Notes under the pieces: model-generated
Told to the model about the DNA's origin: nothing
Seen by the model: the letters and a program-made list of their open reading frames with translations, nothing else
The model's database searches: none
Part shown: positions 8,038-16,972 of the stretch, piece by piece
Numbering within the stretch: position 1 is the first letter of the stretch
Layout of the letters: each line of letters starts with the position of its first letter
Translations under genes and position numbers: made by a program
Assembly (NCBI GenBank): GCA_017432485.1
Contig: JAFRJB010000017.1
Location: 1-53,963, forward strand
Length of the DNA: 53,963 nucleotides
Origin: Clostridia bacterium
GTDB lineage: Bacteria; Bacillota; Clostridia; Oscillospirales; Acutalibacteraceae
Reading direction: 5' to 3'

Positions 8038-9426
8038 ATGAAAGAATTATACACAAAAAATTCAAAAGTCTTCATCGGGCTCTATATCTTCTTTATCTTC
8101 GGTGCCGCGATGGGAGACTGGAAGGTGCTCAATCAAGCCCTCGGTGCGCTGCCCAAAGTTATTTCGGCAGGCACATTGGGGCTTGCCGGCATCTACCTGC
8201 TGTGGTCGGGGAACTTTAAAAACCTCAAAGCCATCTCCCGCTTTGCGATACTGTTCTCTTCGATTATTATCGGCATTATCCTGTGCTCGATTATCATTTG
8301 GATTATGGATTTACAGTCTTTGAGCTACATTCTCAAGGGTGTTTCCAAAATCTCCTACCAGCTGTTAAATATCGCGATTCTGTGCGCCGCGGTTTATATG
8401 TTTGAAGAAAAGGCGGCAAAATACACTTTTATCGGCATTGCAAGCGCAAACTTCGTCATTATCATTTTGGGCGCGGCAACGACCGGTATCGGCGGTGCGA
8501 TTCAGGATATGATTGCCAACATCACTTCCTTCGGTGCCAATGAAGTTATCACCAATTCCACCTTTATTCGCGCGATTGAAATTCATGATATCACCTTTGT
8601 GATGGGTGTGTTTTTCATCTACTTTATCTTCTTTTGCCCCGGCGAAAAATACCGCTATGTGTATGCGGGGATTGCGATGTTCTTATTTATCGCGGGTCTG
8701 AAGCGTATTGCGTTTTTGAGTTTGGCGCTGGGCGTTTTCTTTGCACTGTTTTGCATGCTGCTCGGCCCGAAAGGCAAGGCGCGCACGGTGATGCTGACCG
8801 CCGTGATGATTGTTGTCTTTTGCTACTTCTACATCTTCATTATTCAAAAAGGATATTTTACCCAATTCTGTACCGAGCACGAAATCGAGCTCAACGGCAG
8901 AGACAGAATTTATGACTACATTTCTCAGTTCTACGAAGTGTCGCCCTCTTACCGGGGCAAAGGCTACGAATTCTGCGTGCAGCTGCTTAAGAGCCTCAAA
9001 GGCACCGCAGGTCAGGTGGTTGACATCACCGCCGTGCACAACGACATTTTGAAAATGTATGTGGAAATGGGCTTTTGGGGGTTCCTTGCCTGGATTTTGG
9101 GCTACTATGTTTTCCAAACCCACTGGTATTTAAGCCGCTGCGGCGAAAAAGTTGCTGTTTGCTTTATGGCAATTAATATCTATATGCTCATCACCTATAT
9201 GACCGACAATACGATGTTCTACTATTGGTCGAGTATGGTGATTCGCCTGATTCCGATGTGCTTCTTCTTTGCACCGGTCAAAGAAATTACATTGCGCAAA
9301 ACCAATGTGCTGACAATGAATAAATACGAAAAATGGCTGTACAAAAAGCAACAAAAAGACAGAAAAAATCAAAGGAAGCCGCGCATGCAGGCTCCTTCGC
9401 AAGATAATGATTTATCTTTTAGTTAG
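8038..9426 (+). CDS. Wzy-like polysaccharide polymerase, multi-pass
   Basis: 462 residues with about eleven predicted membrane segments and a long central hydrophilic loop (about residues 275-335). The loop contains RDRIYDYISQFYEVSPSYRG and ends in a His-Asn-Asp region (VHNDILKMYVEMG), as in O-antigen polymerase/ligase-type proteins. The C-terminus is basic. AGGAGAG supports the start. Wzy-like proteins are recognised by topology and context more than by sequence, so the call rests on its place among the flippase, glycosyltransferase and co-polymerase genes. It would join repeat units on the outer face of the membrane. Confidence 0.75.
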   Translation: MKELYTKNSKVFIGLYIFFIFGAAMGDWKVLNQALGALPKVISAGTLGLAGIYLLWSGNFKNLKAISRFAILFSSIIIGIILCSIIIWIMDLQSLSYILKGVSKISYQLLNIAILCAAVYMFEEKAAKYTFIGIASANFVIIILGAATTGIGGAIQDMIANITSFGANEVITNSTFIRAIEIHDITFVMGVFFIYFIFFCPGEKYRYVYAGIAMFLFIAGLKRIAFLSLALGVFFALFCMLLGPKGKARTVMLTAVMIVVFCYFYIFIIQKGYFTQFCTEHEIELNGRDRIYDYISQFYEVSPSYRGKGYEFCVQLLKSLKGTAGQVVDITAVHNDILKMYVEMGFWGFLAWILGYYVFQTHWYLSRCGEKVAVCFMAINIYMLITYMTDNTMFYYWSSMVIRLIPMCFFFAPVKEITLRKTNVLTMNKYEKWLYKKQQKDRKNQRKPRMQAPSQDNDLSFS

Positions 9427-9457
9427 GCAATGATTTCAAATAGATTTGAGGTAAATT

Positions 9458-10573
9458 ATGATTAGAATTTTACACTCGGTAAGCAATATGGACCGCGGCG
9501 GCATTGAAACGATGCTGATGAATTTTTACCGCCATATGGACCATGACAAAGTGCAGTTTGATTTCTTGGCAAACAAGCCGGTTCCCGGTGACTATGATGA
9601 AGAAATCAAAGCGCTCGGCGGCAAGGTATATGTTTCGCCCGGCTTTATGAGCTACCGCCGCTACATTGCATATATGAAAGATTTGTTCCGCGAACATCCG
9701 GAATATAAAATCATTCACACCCATAACGGCTCGCTGATGCTCTATGCGCTCGAGGGTGCCAAAAAGAGCGGTGTGCCCGTGCGCATTGCCCATGCACACG
9801 CGACAGCAGTACCCGTCGGCTGGAAAAACCAGCTCAAAAAGCTGATGCGCCCGCTCATTAAATACGCCGCGACGGACTATTGGGGCTGTTCCGACGCCGC
9901 GGGAAAATTCTACTTTTCCGAAAAGCGCTGGAACAATAAGCACGAACTCATTCGCAACGCGATTGATGTCGATAACTTCACCTTTAACCCGGAAATAAGA
10001 GAGAGCATTCGCGCGCAGTATGATTTCGGCGATAAATTGGTCATCGGGCATGTCGGCAGACTTGCACCGCAAAAGAACCAGAAAAAACTTTTGGAGGCGT
10101 TTGCCTGCGTGCACCGCGAAAACGACCAAACCCATTTGGTCATTATCGGCACGGGCGAATTGGAAGAAAGCCTCAAGCAAACTGCCTTTGATTTGGGCAT
10201 TGCCTCTGCCGTAACCTTTACGGGGGTGCTCAGCAATGTCAACGAATGGTACAGCGCATTTGATGTATTTGCGATGACTTCGCTTTACGAAGGTTTACCT
10301 GTCGTGGCGGTCGAAGCACAGGCGGCAGATTTACCCTGTATCTTAACCGATACCATTACTCCCGAAGTAAAGGTGACGGAGAAGGTTTCTTTCCTGGGGT
10401 TGCATGACAGCACCGAAACCTGGGCAAAGGCACTGCTTGCCGTGAAGCCTCAGGCGCGCGTTAACCGCAAGCAAGAACTGCAAGCCGCCGGCTACGATAT
10501 TGCACTCGAAGCCAAAAGGATGCAGGATTTATATTTGGAACTCTATCAAAACTTAAGCGAGAAACAATTATGA
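9458..10573 (+). CDS. GT4-family glycosyltransferase (EpsF-like)
   Basis: 371 residues with a GT-B fold. The start MIRILHSVSNMDRGGIETM, with the RGGIE loop, matches EpsF-type exopolysaccharide glycosyltransferases. HVGRLAPQKNQ opens the second Rossmann half, and EGLPVVAVE (E-x7-E) binds the donor sugar. GAGG upstream supports the start. It overlaps the next gene by four bases (ATGA), so the two are translationally coupled. Donor unknown. Confidence 0.9.
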   Translation: MIRILHSVSNMDRGGIETMLMNFYRHMDHDKVQFDFLANKPVPGDYDEEIKALGGKVYVSPGFMSYRRYIAYMKDLFREHPEYKIIHTHNGSLMLYALEGAKKSGVPVRIAHAHATAVPVGWKNQLKKLMRPLIKYAATDYWGCSDAAGKFYFSEKRWNNKHELIRNAIDVDNFTFNPEIRESIRAQYDFGDKLVIGHVGRLAPQKNQKKLLEAFACVHRENDQTHLVIIGTGELEESLKQTAFDLGIASAVTFTGVLSNVNEWYSAFDVFAMTSLYEGLPVVAVEAQAADLPCILTDTITPEVKVTEKVSFLGLHDSTETWAKALLAVKPQARVNRKQELQAAGYDIALEAKRMQDLYLELYQNLSEKQL

Positions 10574-11643
10574 AAATAGGCATTATTACCCACCACAGCA
10601 TTAATAATTTCGGCGCTTTTTTGCAGGCTTGGGCTCTGCAGGAAAAGCTTAAAGCGCTGTTCCCCGATGATGAAATTTATATGGTCAATTACCGTATTCC
10701 GAAGCAGGACATCATCAATATCGGCGGTTTCTTCCGCTTTTACCCGGGCTCGGAAACACCCGGTTCCTGGCTGCAGAAAATTACCCAGCCGCTCATTTTT
10801 GCCAAAACGCGCAAGCAGTATTTACATATGACCAAGCGCGTCGGCAACGCCGCGCAAATCAATGCCCTCGGTATGGACTGCCTTGTGATCGGCAGCGATG
10901 AAGTGTGGAATTACCTTGACCCGAAGAGCTTTTCACTCGTCAAATACAGCGCCGGGCTGACAAGTAAGCGCATTATTTCCTACGCGCCGAGCACCGGCAA
11001 AGCCTCCGGCGAAGATGCACCCGACAATGTGCGCAGGGCAATGAAAGGCTTTACCGCCCTTTCGGCAAGAGATAAGGGCGCGCAAACGCTGTGCGAAAAA
11101 ACTTTGGGCATTACCCCTCCCCTGGTCTGCGACCCGACCTTTTTGAGCAAAACCCCTGTGGTCGACAACGAAAAAATCAAAGCACTCACCGCAAAACCCT
11201 ATGTGCTTTTCTATTACTGCAACGGCATCCCGCATGATTTAAAGAAAAAGATTGTCGACAACGCCCGCGCAAAGGGCTTTGAAGTGCTCGGCGCCGGCGA
11301 ATATGATAAGCTCTATTCGCAGATGTCGGTCAAACTCAACCCGTTTGAATGGGTGGAACTGTTCCGCCGCGCGCAGTATGTTTACACCGGCACCTTCCAC
11401 GGCGTTGTGTTTTCCATTCTCAACCGCAAGGATTTTCGCGTGTATGCTTCCATTGACAGCCGTGTCAGAAAAATCGGCGCGCTCTTAAAACAGTTTGGCA
11501 TTGCAGACAGAAGCCTTACCGAAGCGACTGCCTGCAAGACAGATGACCCGATAGATTATGACGAAGTATACCGCTATGCAGATAAACTCAGAGAAGACAG
11601 CAGTGCGTATCTTGTGCGCGCTATCAAAGGAGAAAATAAATGA
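10570..11643 (+). CDS. Polysaccharide pyruvyl transferase family protein
   Basis: 357 residues. Family features are the N-terminal IGIITHHSINNFGAFLQ (Asn-Phe-Gly loop), VIGSDEVWN, the SYAPSTGK segment, LSARDKGAQ, VCDPTFL and the C-terminal TGTFHGVVFSILN (conserved His). Members such as CsaB and WcaK transfer pyruvate from phosphoenolpyruvate to a sugar as a ketal, giving a negatively charged polymer. It is coupled by four-base overlaps to the glycosyltransferase before it and the acetyltransferase after it. The FrhB-like gene at 1317-2501 is a frequent companion of this family. Confidence 0.88.
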   Translation: MKIGIITHHSINNFGAFLQAWALQEKLKALFPDDEIYMVNYRIPKQDIINIGGFFRFYPGSETPGSWLQKITQPLIFAKTRKQYLHMTKRVGNAAQINALGMDCLVIGSDEVWNYLDPKSFSLVKYSAGLTSKRIISYAPSTGKASGEDAPDNVRRAMKGFTALSARDKGAQTLCEKTLGITPPLVCDPTFLSKTPVVDNEKIKALTAKPYVLFYYCNGIPHDLKKKIVDNARAKGFEVLGAGEYDKLYSQMSVKLNPFEWVELFRRAQYVYTGTFHGVVFSILNRKDFRVYASIDSRVRKIGALLKQFGIADRSLTEATACKTDDPIDYDEVYRYADKLREDSSAYLVRAIKGENK

Positions 11644-12230
11644 TTCAAAGCAAAGCCGATCTCAAGCACTATTTGGAGCAGGACAGACTCGCTCTGTATA
11701 AAACCAGAAAGCGCCCGCGCATTGCCGGCGATGAGATTTGGCAATACGAGATTTTACTGCGCAAGACCGAATACTATATGAACTGCAAAAAGAACCCGCT
11801 GGGCAAAGCCATAGCGGTTTGGCTGCACTTTCGCCTGCGCAAAAAGGGCAGAAAACTTTGCGGTTTTCACATTCCGCCCAATGCGTTTGAAGAAGGGCTT
11901 TCGATTGCCCACTGGGGCCCTATCGTGGTGCACCCCTCGGCGCGCATCGGCAAAAACTGCCGCATTCATCAGTGCGTGACCATCGGCGCGACCAACGGGC
12001 AAACCCAAGCGGCGCACATCGGCGACAATGTCTTTATCGGCCCCTGCTCTTCGATTATCGGTGACATCACCATCGGCAGCGATATTGCTATCGGTGCCAA
12101 CAGTGTGGTCACCAAGAGCTTTGAGCAAGGCGGCATCACGATTGCGGGCACACCCGCCAAGCAAATCAGCGGCAATAATTCTCACTCCAACCTGTCGCCG
12201 CAGTTAGATTTAGACGGAAAGGATGCATAA
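11640..12230 (+). CDS. Serine acetyltransferase-like hexapeptide O-acetyltransferase
   Basis: 196 residues. The C-terminal half is a left-handed beta-helix with hexapeptide repeats (IGKNCRI, IGDNVFIG, IGSDIAIG) and the catalytic-type His in LSIAHWG. It ends with IAGTPAKQI, as in CysE-like and colanic-acid-type acetyltransferases. The N-terminus is short and helical. In this setting it most likely O-acetylates a sugar of the polymer rather than making O-acetylserine; this is inferred from context. It starts within the stop of the pyruvyltransferase gene and is followed three bases later by the phosphoesterase gene. Confidence 0.85.
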   Translation: MIQSKADLKHYLEQDRLALYKTRKRPRIAGDEIWQYEILLRKTEYYMNCKKNPLGKAIAVWLHFRLRKKGRKLCGFHIPPNAFEEGLSIAHWGPIVVHPSARIGKNCRIHQCVTIGATNGQTQAAHIGDNVFIGPCSSIIGDITIGSDIAIGANSVVTKSFEQGGITIAGTPAKQISGNNSHSNLSPQLDLDGKDA

Positions 12231-12233
12231 CGC

Positions 12234-13109
12234 ATGAGAAAAACAAAAGCAAAAAAGCCTGCTTCCCTCGGCACTAAAGTAGTGCGCGTAATTGCGCTGG
12301 TGCTGGCGGTGGTATTGGTGTTGGGCGTTACGGTCAATATCGTGCTCAACCAAAGCTTTACGGTGACATTTCACCAAATCATCTCCGAAAAGGTTTCGGA
12401 CAATATCCGCATTGTCGAACTCGCCGACCTGCACAATGCCGAATACGGCAAAGGCAACAGTAAATTGGTTGCCAAAATCAAGGCGCTGCGCCCCGATTTG
12501 ATTTTCTATGCCGGCGATATGATGAACTATAAAAACGATGATTACTCGGTGCTCTTCGACCTCTCTGATCAACTCAGCGAGATTGCACCGATTTACGCCT
12601 GTTACGGCAATAACGAAATCGACCAGTTCCTGTTTGAAGATAAACAGTTCCCCGACAAATTAAAATCACACCATGTCAACCTGCTCAGCAATGAAGCAGC
12701 CGATGTCAAAGTGCGCAATACGGTCATTCAGCTTATTGCCGTTTCGGATGATGTTAAGCAATATGACATCGAAACCAATAACGGCAAGAAGTTTGTCGAC
12801 TCACTGAAACCGACGACAAACTGCCGCATTTGCCTGACACACTACCCCGAACTGTTTTTGTCGAAACTGCAAAATAAGGATATTGACATTGCCTTTTGCG
12901 GCCATGCCCACGGCGGGCATATTCGCTTACCGCGCATCGGCGGGCTCTACAGCAATGGCGAAGGCTTCCTGCCCAAGTTGACCGCAGGCGTAGAAGAAAT
13001 GGACGACGGCACACAGGTTGTCATCAGCCGCGGCCTTGGCAACCACAACTTAATACCCAGAATTAACAATCAACCCGAATTAGTCGTTACCGACATCTGT
13101 TGGTATTAG
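12234..13109 (+). CDS. Membrane-anchored metallophosphoesterase (YkuE-like)
   Basis: 291 residues. A basic N-terminus and one membrane helix (about residues 18-38) are followed by a calcineurin-like domain. Metal motifs are ELADLHN, FYAGDMMN, YGNNE (family GNHE), LTHYPEL and GHAHGGH. The active site would face outward. Relatives such as YkuE act in the cell envelope; here the substrate may be a lipid-linked or polymer phosphate, which is inference. It is the last gene before structured repeat E2, whose terminal stem begins on the stop codon. Confidence 0.85.
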   Translation: MRKTKAKKPASLGTKVVRVIALVLAVVLVLGVTVNIVLNQSFTVTFHQIISEKVSDNIRIVELADLHNAEYGKGNSKLVAKIKALRPDLIFYAGDMMNYKNDDYSVLFDLSDQLSEIAPIYACYGNNEIDQFLFEDKQFPDKLKSHHVNLLSNEAADVKVRNTVIQLIAVSDDVKQYDIETNNGKKFVDSLKPTTNCRICLTHYPELFLSKLQNKDIDIAFCGHAHGGHIRLPRIGGLYSNGEGFLPKLTAGVEEMDDGTQVVISRGLGNHNLIPRINNQPELVVTDICWY

Positions 13110-13376
13110 GGTAAAAGAAGCTAAACCCCAACAGCCTCTCCCTTGCCCTTTTTGACTGATTTCTCCGATTTTTTGTCGATTGGCGCCAAGCCAATCTGCC
13201 TCAAAATCGAAAAAATTATCACAAAAATTTCTTCGCGAGAGATGCTTCGCAGTTTTGGTTTTTCATTTCAATAAGAAGAGATAAAACAGCAAAAAGCCAA
13301 TACATTACTAAACATTTAATGATTAATATGGGAAAGAGTTGACCAAAACCTATTTGGGTTCAACTTCTTTTACCCT
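13108..13376 (-). repeat. Structured dispersed repeat, copy E2 (269 bp, inverted)
   Basis: The terminal stem pairs 13108-13120 (AGGGTAAAAGAAG) with 13364-13376 (CTTCTTTTACCCT) perfectly, then a small internal loop and five more pairs (AACCC/GGGTT). Read on the minus strand it contains AGGTTTTGGT (13342-13351) pairing with ACCAAAAC (13252-13259). These enclose a TCTTTCC box and an ATTAAA box. A 3' domain (about 13131-13247) is homologous to 275-391. The outer stem is unrelated in sequence to that of copy E1 but equally complementary. It fills almost the whole gap between the phosphoesterase and co-polymerase genes. Confidence 0.72.
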
Positions 13377-13405
13377 TCAAGATAGACGGAAAGGAGGAGC
13401 GGTGC

Positions 13406-15043
13406 ATGGAAACAGAAAAAAGGCAACAACCCGAACAGACCCAAATTGTTAAGCCTTTAAAACAGAAACAACCCGCTCAGGAAAAGAAAGGCAGTCAGCC
13501 GCGCCGGGTGATGAGCATTAAAGACATCAAATCGCAATCCCGTGCAAAGGCACCCGTACAGCCGAAAACTGTAAAAAAGCAGGTGGAAGTAAAGAAAGAA
13601 CCCGCACTGCCCAAAGAAACGGCAAAACAGGAGAAAACACCGTTTCTCTCACCGGCCGCCACGCGCAAAGAGAAAAAAAGCGGGCGCTTTAACTTTAAAA
13701 ATATCAAAAAAATCTTTACACCCGTGAGCAATTTGCTCGATAGTATCCAAACCGATTTTTCCGACCGCTCTGCGATCAGGAAAACTCTCATTGCGCTCTT
13801 CAAGCTCAAAGTGCCAATTTGCATTTTGCTTGCTGTGGTCATTGTGCTCTCGGGCGGTTTGTTCCTATTTCAAAGTGAAGAAACGGCAACCACGGAAATG
13901 AGCCTTAACTACGAAGAAAGCGCTTACGGCTTAAACCCGAACTCCACGCGCTTTAATGTCTATGGGTTGGCAAGCCCCGAAGTAGTCCAAAAAGCGCTCA
14001 ATTATGTCGGCGTGGAGCCCGACAATGTTGATGTGACGAATTTGATTAACAACATCTCTATCAGCCCGACCAATAAAAAGGCATTTAATGAAGAGGAATT
14101 GTTCATCACCACCACCTACCGCATCACCATTACAAAACCAAGCGATGTCAAGGGTGTCAGCACCGAAGAACTGCTGCATTTCTTATGCAAGGCATATAAG
14201 GACCACTTGTATACCAATTACACGGAGAACCGCTCCATTCTCGGCTTTGATATTGAAAAACTCAACGACGGTGAGTTTATGGAAGTCGCCGACCTGCTTG
14301 ACCTCAAGGCACAGCAGATTGAAAAATACTTAAACGGCAGAGTTAAGCAAAGCAAAACCTTTACCGAGAAAGAGTCGGATGAAACCTTTAAATCCCTCGT
14401 GCAAAAAGTAGAGGACATTCGCAATTACGACATCGCCAAATACCGCGCCTTTGTCATTGAGGCAGGCTGCTCTCACGATAAGGTGCGCTACCTGCGCTCC
14501 CTTTCCTACATCAACCGCATGAAGGATTTGGACTACACCAAGGAAATGGCAGCCTACACGGTGCATAACGACGGTATAAAGATGTACAACGAGGCAATGA
14601 TCAGCAACGTGCTCATCCCATCGATTGACCAAAACAAAAAAACCTATTATATGTCCAAAACCAAAACCGGTATGGACTATATGGCAAGCCGGGCAGACGA
14701 TCACCTTGAAAGTGCGCAAGCCATCCAAAAAGAAATTGAGACCAACAATGAGCTGATGAAAAAAATGAGTGCCGGCACCAATGACAAAGCCGATATTGAC
14801 AAAGCAACCGGCATGATTGAAAACATCCGCCAAAAATTTGCCGATCTCTCCGGTCAAATTGAAATTGTCGACAAGGCCTATATCAAATACAAGACTAAAG
14901 ATTATTTAACCTTTAAAACCACCACACCTTCTTTGTTGCAAAGAATAGAGCCCTTAAAACTGATGGTGGTCGCAGCGGCGCTGCTGTTAATCATTTATCT
15001 TGTTATTTGGTATCGATTTAAAAACTACAACCAAGCAAAGTAA
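13406..15043 (+). CDS. Wzz-like polysaccharide co-polymerase with long basic N-terminus
   Basis: 545 residues, start supported by GGAGG. Residues 1-130 are hydrophilic and rich in Lys, Gln and Pro, presumably cytosolic. Membrane helices at about 134-156 and 520-537 flank a large extracellular region with long helical, coiled-coil-like segments. This is the two-helix layout of polysaccharide co-polymerases (Wzz/CapA type). No kinase domain follows the second helix. The N-terminal tail is unusual for the family and may interact with cytosolic partners. The next gene has the same layout, so the two probably work together on chain length or export of the polymer. Confidence 0.65.
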   Translation: METEKRQQPEQTQIVKPLKQKQPAQEKKGSQPRRVMSIKDIKSQSRAKAPVQPKTVKKQVEVKKEPALPKETAKQEKTPFLSPAATRKEKKSGRFNFKNIKKIFTPVSNLLDSIQTDFSDRSAIRKTLIALFKLKVPICILLAVVIVLSGGLFLFQSEETATTEMSLNYEESAYGLNPNSTRFNVYGLASPEVVQKALNYVGVEPDNVDVTNLINNISISPTNKKAFNEEELFITTTYRITITKPSDVKGVSTEELLHFLCKAYKDHLYTNYTENRSILGFDIEKLNDGEFMEVADLLDLKAQQIEKYLNGRVKQSKTFTEKESDETFKSLVQKVEDIRNYDIAKYRAFVIEAGCSHDKVRYLRSLSYINRMKDLDYTKEMAAYTVHNDGIKMYNEAMISNVLIPSIDQNKKTYYMSKTKTGMDYMASRADDHLESAQAIQKEIETNNELMKKMSAGTNDKADIDKATGMIENIRQKFADLSGQIEIVDKAYIKYKTKDYLTFKTTTPSLLQRIEPLKLMVVAAALLLIIYLVIWYRFKNYNQAK

Positions 15044-15074
15044 CACCCATTACTTTTAGCGGAGGCTATAACCA

Positions 15075-16850
15075 GTGAAGGAATTTCAATTATTACGCTA
15101 CTTGTCAAAAGGCAAGTTTATCATCTTAATTGTCGCACTGCTCGGCGCAGTGGGTGTGTATTTCTACGCCAGCTCGCAGCAGGTATATACGGCGACAACG
15201 GTGATTCGCTATGCAAATGATGCCATTGACCAAGGCTTAACGCCCAATGGCTCGAAGCTTGACGTTTCCGAGATTTACTCCTCTACCGTAATTAAAGGTG
15301 CGATTGAAGACTTGGGCTTAAACTGCTCAGTGGATGAAGTCCGCTCCAAAATCAAAGTCACGCCCATCATTCCGGCAGAGGAAGAAGAAAAGAAGGAAGC
15401 GGCAATCAGTAAAAACGAGGAGTATGAGTACTTCCCGACCGATTATGTCATCACCTTTGATGCGGACTCGGAAAAATCGATGAACTACGCCGGCAATATG
15501 CTCGATGCGATTATCGAAAACTACTACGCATTTTACAGTGAAAAATATGTTGACCAGCTGATTTTGCCGAACAACGCTTCCAACATCAGCTCCAACGATT
15601 ACGACTACATCGAAAGCGCCGAAATCCTGCAAAAGACAGTCAAGGATATTGACGATTACCTGCTGCAGAAAAAAGCAAGCTACCCGGATTTCAGGGCGTC
15701 TGCCACCGGCTATACATTTACCGACCTTGAAAACATCTACAGCTTCATTTACAACAATAAAGTGCCGCACCTGTATGCGAGCATTCTGCAGTACAAATAT
15801 ACCAAGGACAACGATTTGCTGCTCAAAAAACAGCAAAAGACGATGGAAGACTTGGATATCAGCATCCAAAACAATAAGGAGAAAGCCAAAAAGCTCAAGT
15901 ACCTGATTGATAATTACAGTGAAAAAGGCATCAACAGCAGCGAAAAGGCACTGCAGGATGATTCCAACGAAAGCAGCGGTTCCTCCATCATCATGGATGT
16001 TGACGGGCATGAAGATGCGATGAATGTCATCACCACCTACGATGACCTTATTCAGGCGTATGTGCAAATCAATCAAAACATTGAAGAAGATAAAATTGAC
16101 AAGAACCACGCAAAATACATCAAATCCGTCTTCGCCGATAATGATAAAAACCAAAACTTAAATAAAGAAGTGGAAGAGGATATTGAAAGCCTTGTCAAAA
16201 CCCTCAATGAAGAGTATGCCATTGTGCAGGCAACCGCAAAAGAGCTCAATGAATATATCGGTGCGGATTACCTGAATATTCTCAACTCTATCGTGACCTC
16301 GCAAAAGGTCAACATCAAGCTGTACCTGGCACTCGCGGTCGTCTTCTTCCTGTTCTTCGGCTGCATCGGCGCCGTGCTCATCGGCAGACTGAAAGACTTT
16401 ATTGAGTATATTATTTATACCGATAAAACTACCAAACTTCCGAACCGCCAGATGTGCGATATTCAAATTAACGCGCTGAGCGAAAAAGAACTCGGCGAGC
16501 AGTTTACCTGCATGATTATTCGCTTGGATAACCTTAAGAAACTCAACGAATCCTTAGGGCGCTCCGCCGGCGATACGCTCTTGCGTGATTTCGGTGAAAT
16601 GGTAAAATCCCTTTCGCGCAACTACGGCTTTATCGGCTTTAATAACGGCGGCTGGTTTATGGGTCTGTTTGAGCAGTGCTCCGCCGAAAAAGCAGAACTG
16701 TTTTTGGAAATGCTCGAAAAGAGTGTCAAAGAGTATAACGAAAATCAAGTGGAGCTTCAAGTGGAATATTCGGCTGCGTTCTCCAACTCAACCGAAGAAA
16801 ATGACTACAATGTCAGAAACTTAATCCGCAGCACATTTGATAAGATGTAA
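15075..16850 (+). CDS. Wzz-like co-polymerase fused to a degenerate GGDEF domain
   Basis: 591 residues with a GTG start; GGAGG lies nine bases upstream. Residues 1-35 hold the first helix of a Wzz-type domain (QVYTATTVIRY follows it). A coiled-coil-rich extracellular region follows, then a second helix at about 413-435. Residues about 445-590 resemble a GGDEF domain: DKTTKLPNRQ (family DxLTxLxNR), RLDNLKKLNESLG (family DxDxFKxxND), SAGDTLL, and GGWF where the GGDEF signature should be. The first metal Asp is Arg and the signature is lost, so cyclase activity is unlikely. It may sense a nucleotide or act as a scaffold. A terminator follows, ending the polysaccharide run. Confidence 0.72.
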   Translation: MKEFQLLRYLSKGKFIILIVALLGAVGVYFYASSQQVYTATTVIRYANDAIDQGLTPNGSKLDVSEIYSSTVIKGAIEDLGLNCSVDEVRSKIKVTPIIPAEEEEKKEAAISKNEEYEYFPTDYVITFDADSEKSMNYAGNMLDAIIENYYAFYSEKYVDQLILPNNASNISSNDYDYIESAEILQKTVKDIDDYLLQKKASYPDFRASATGYTFTDLENIYSFIYNNKVPHLYASILQYKYTKDNDLLLKKQQKTMEDLDISIQNNKEKAKKLKYLIDNYSEKGINSSEKALQDDSNESSGSSIIMDVDGHEDAMNVITTYDDLIQAYVQINQNIEEDKIDKNHAKYIKSVFADNDKNQNLNKEVEEDIESLVKTLNEEYAIVQATAKELNEYIGADYLNILNSIVTSQKVNIKLYLALAVVFFLFFGCIGAVLIGRLKDFIEYIIYTDKTTKLPNRQMCDIQINALSEKELGEQFTCMIIRLDNLKKLNESLGRSAGDTLLRDFGEMVKSLSRNYGFIGFNNGGWFMGLFEQCSAEKAELFLEMLEKSVKEYNENQVELQVEYSAAFSNSTEENDYNVRNLIRSTFDKM

Positions 16851-16858
16851 TGTGAGTC

Positions 16859-16888
16859 AAAAAGGGTGCCCAAGTGGCACCCTTTTTC
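16859..16888 (+). terminator. Terminator of the polysaccharide operon
   Basis: GGGTGCC-CAAGT-GGCACCC flanked by AAAAA and TTTTT just after the stop at 16850. A classic intrinsic terminator. Confidence 0.85.
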
Positions 16889-16972
16889 ATTTTCTTTTTG
16901 AACTGTAAAAGCTCTGTTTTCTTGACGGATACCACTTAATCTAACTAACCAAAAAGAAAAGGAGTATACATC

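Noticed and set aside
11640..12230. Cysteine-biosynthesis serine acetyltransferase (cysE)
   Set aside because: It lacks the long N-terminal helical domain of CysE and is coupled to polysaccharide genes, so a polymer acetyltransferase is more likely.
15075..16850. Active diguanylate cyclase
   Set aside because: The GGDEF signature reads GGWF and the first metal-binding Asp is Arg, so synthesis of cyclic di-GMP is unlikely.
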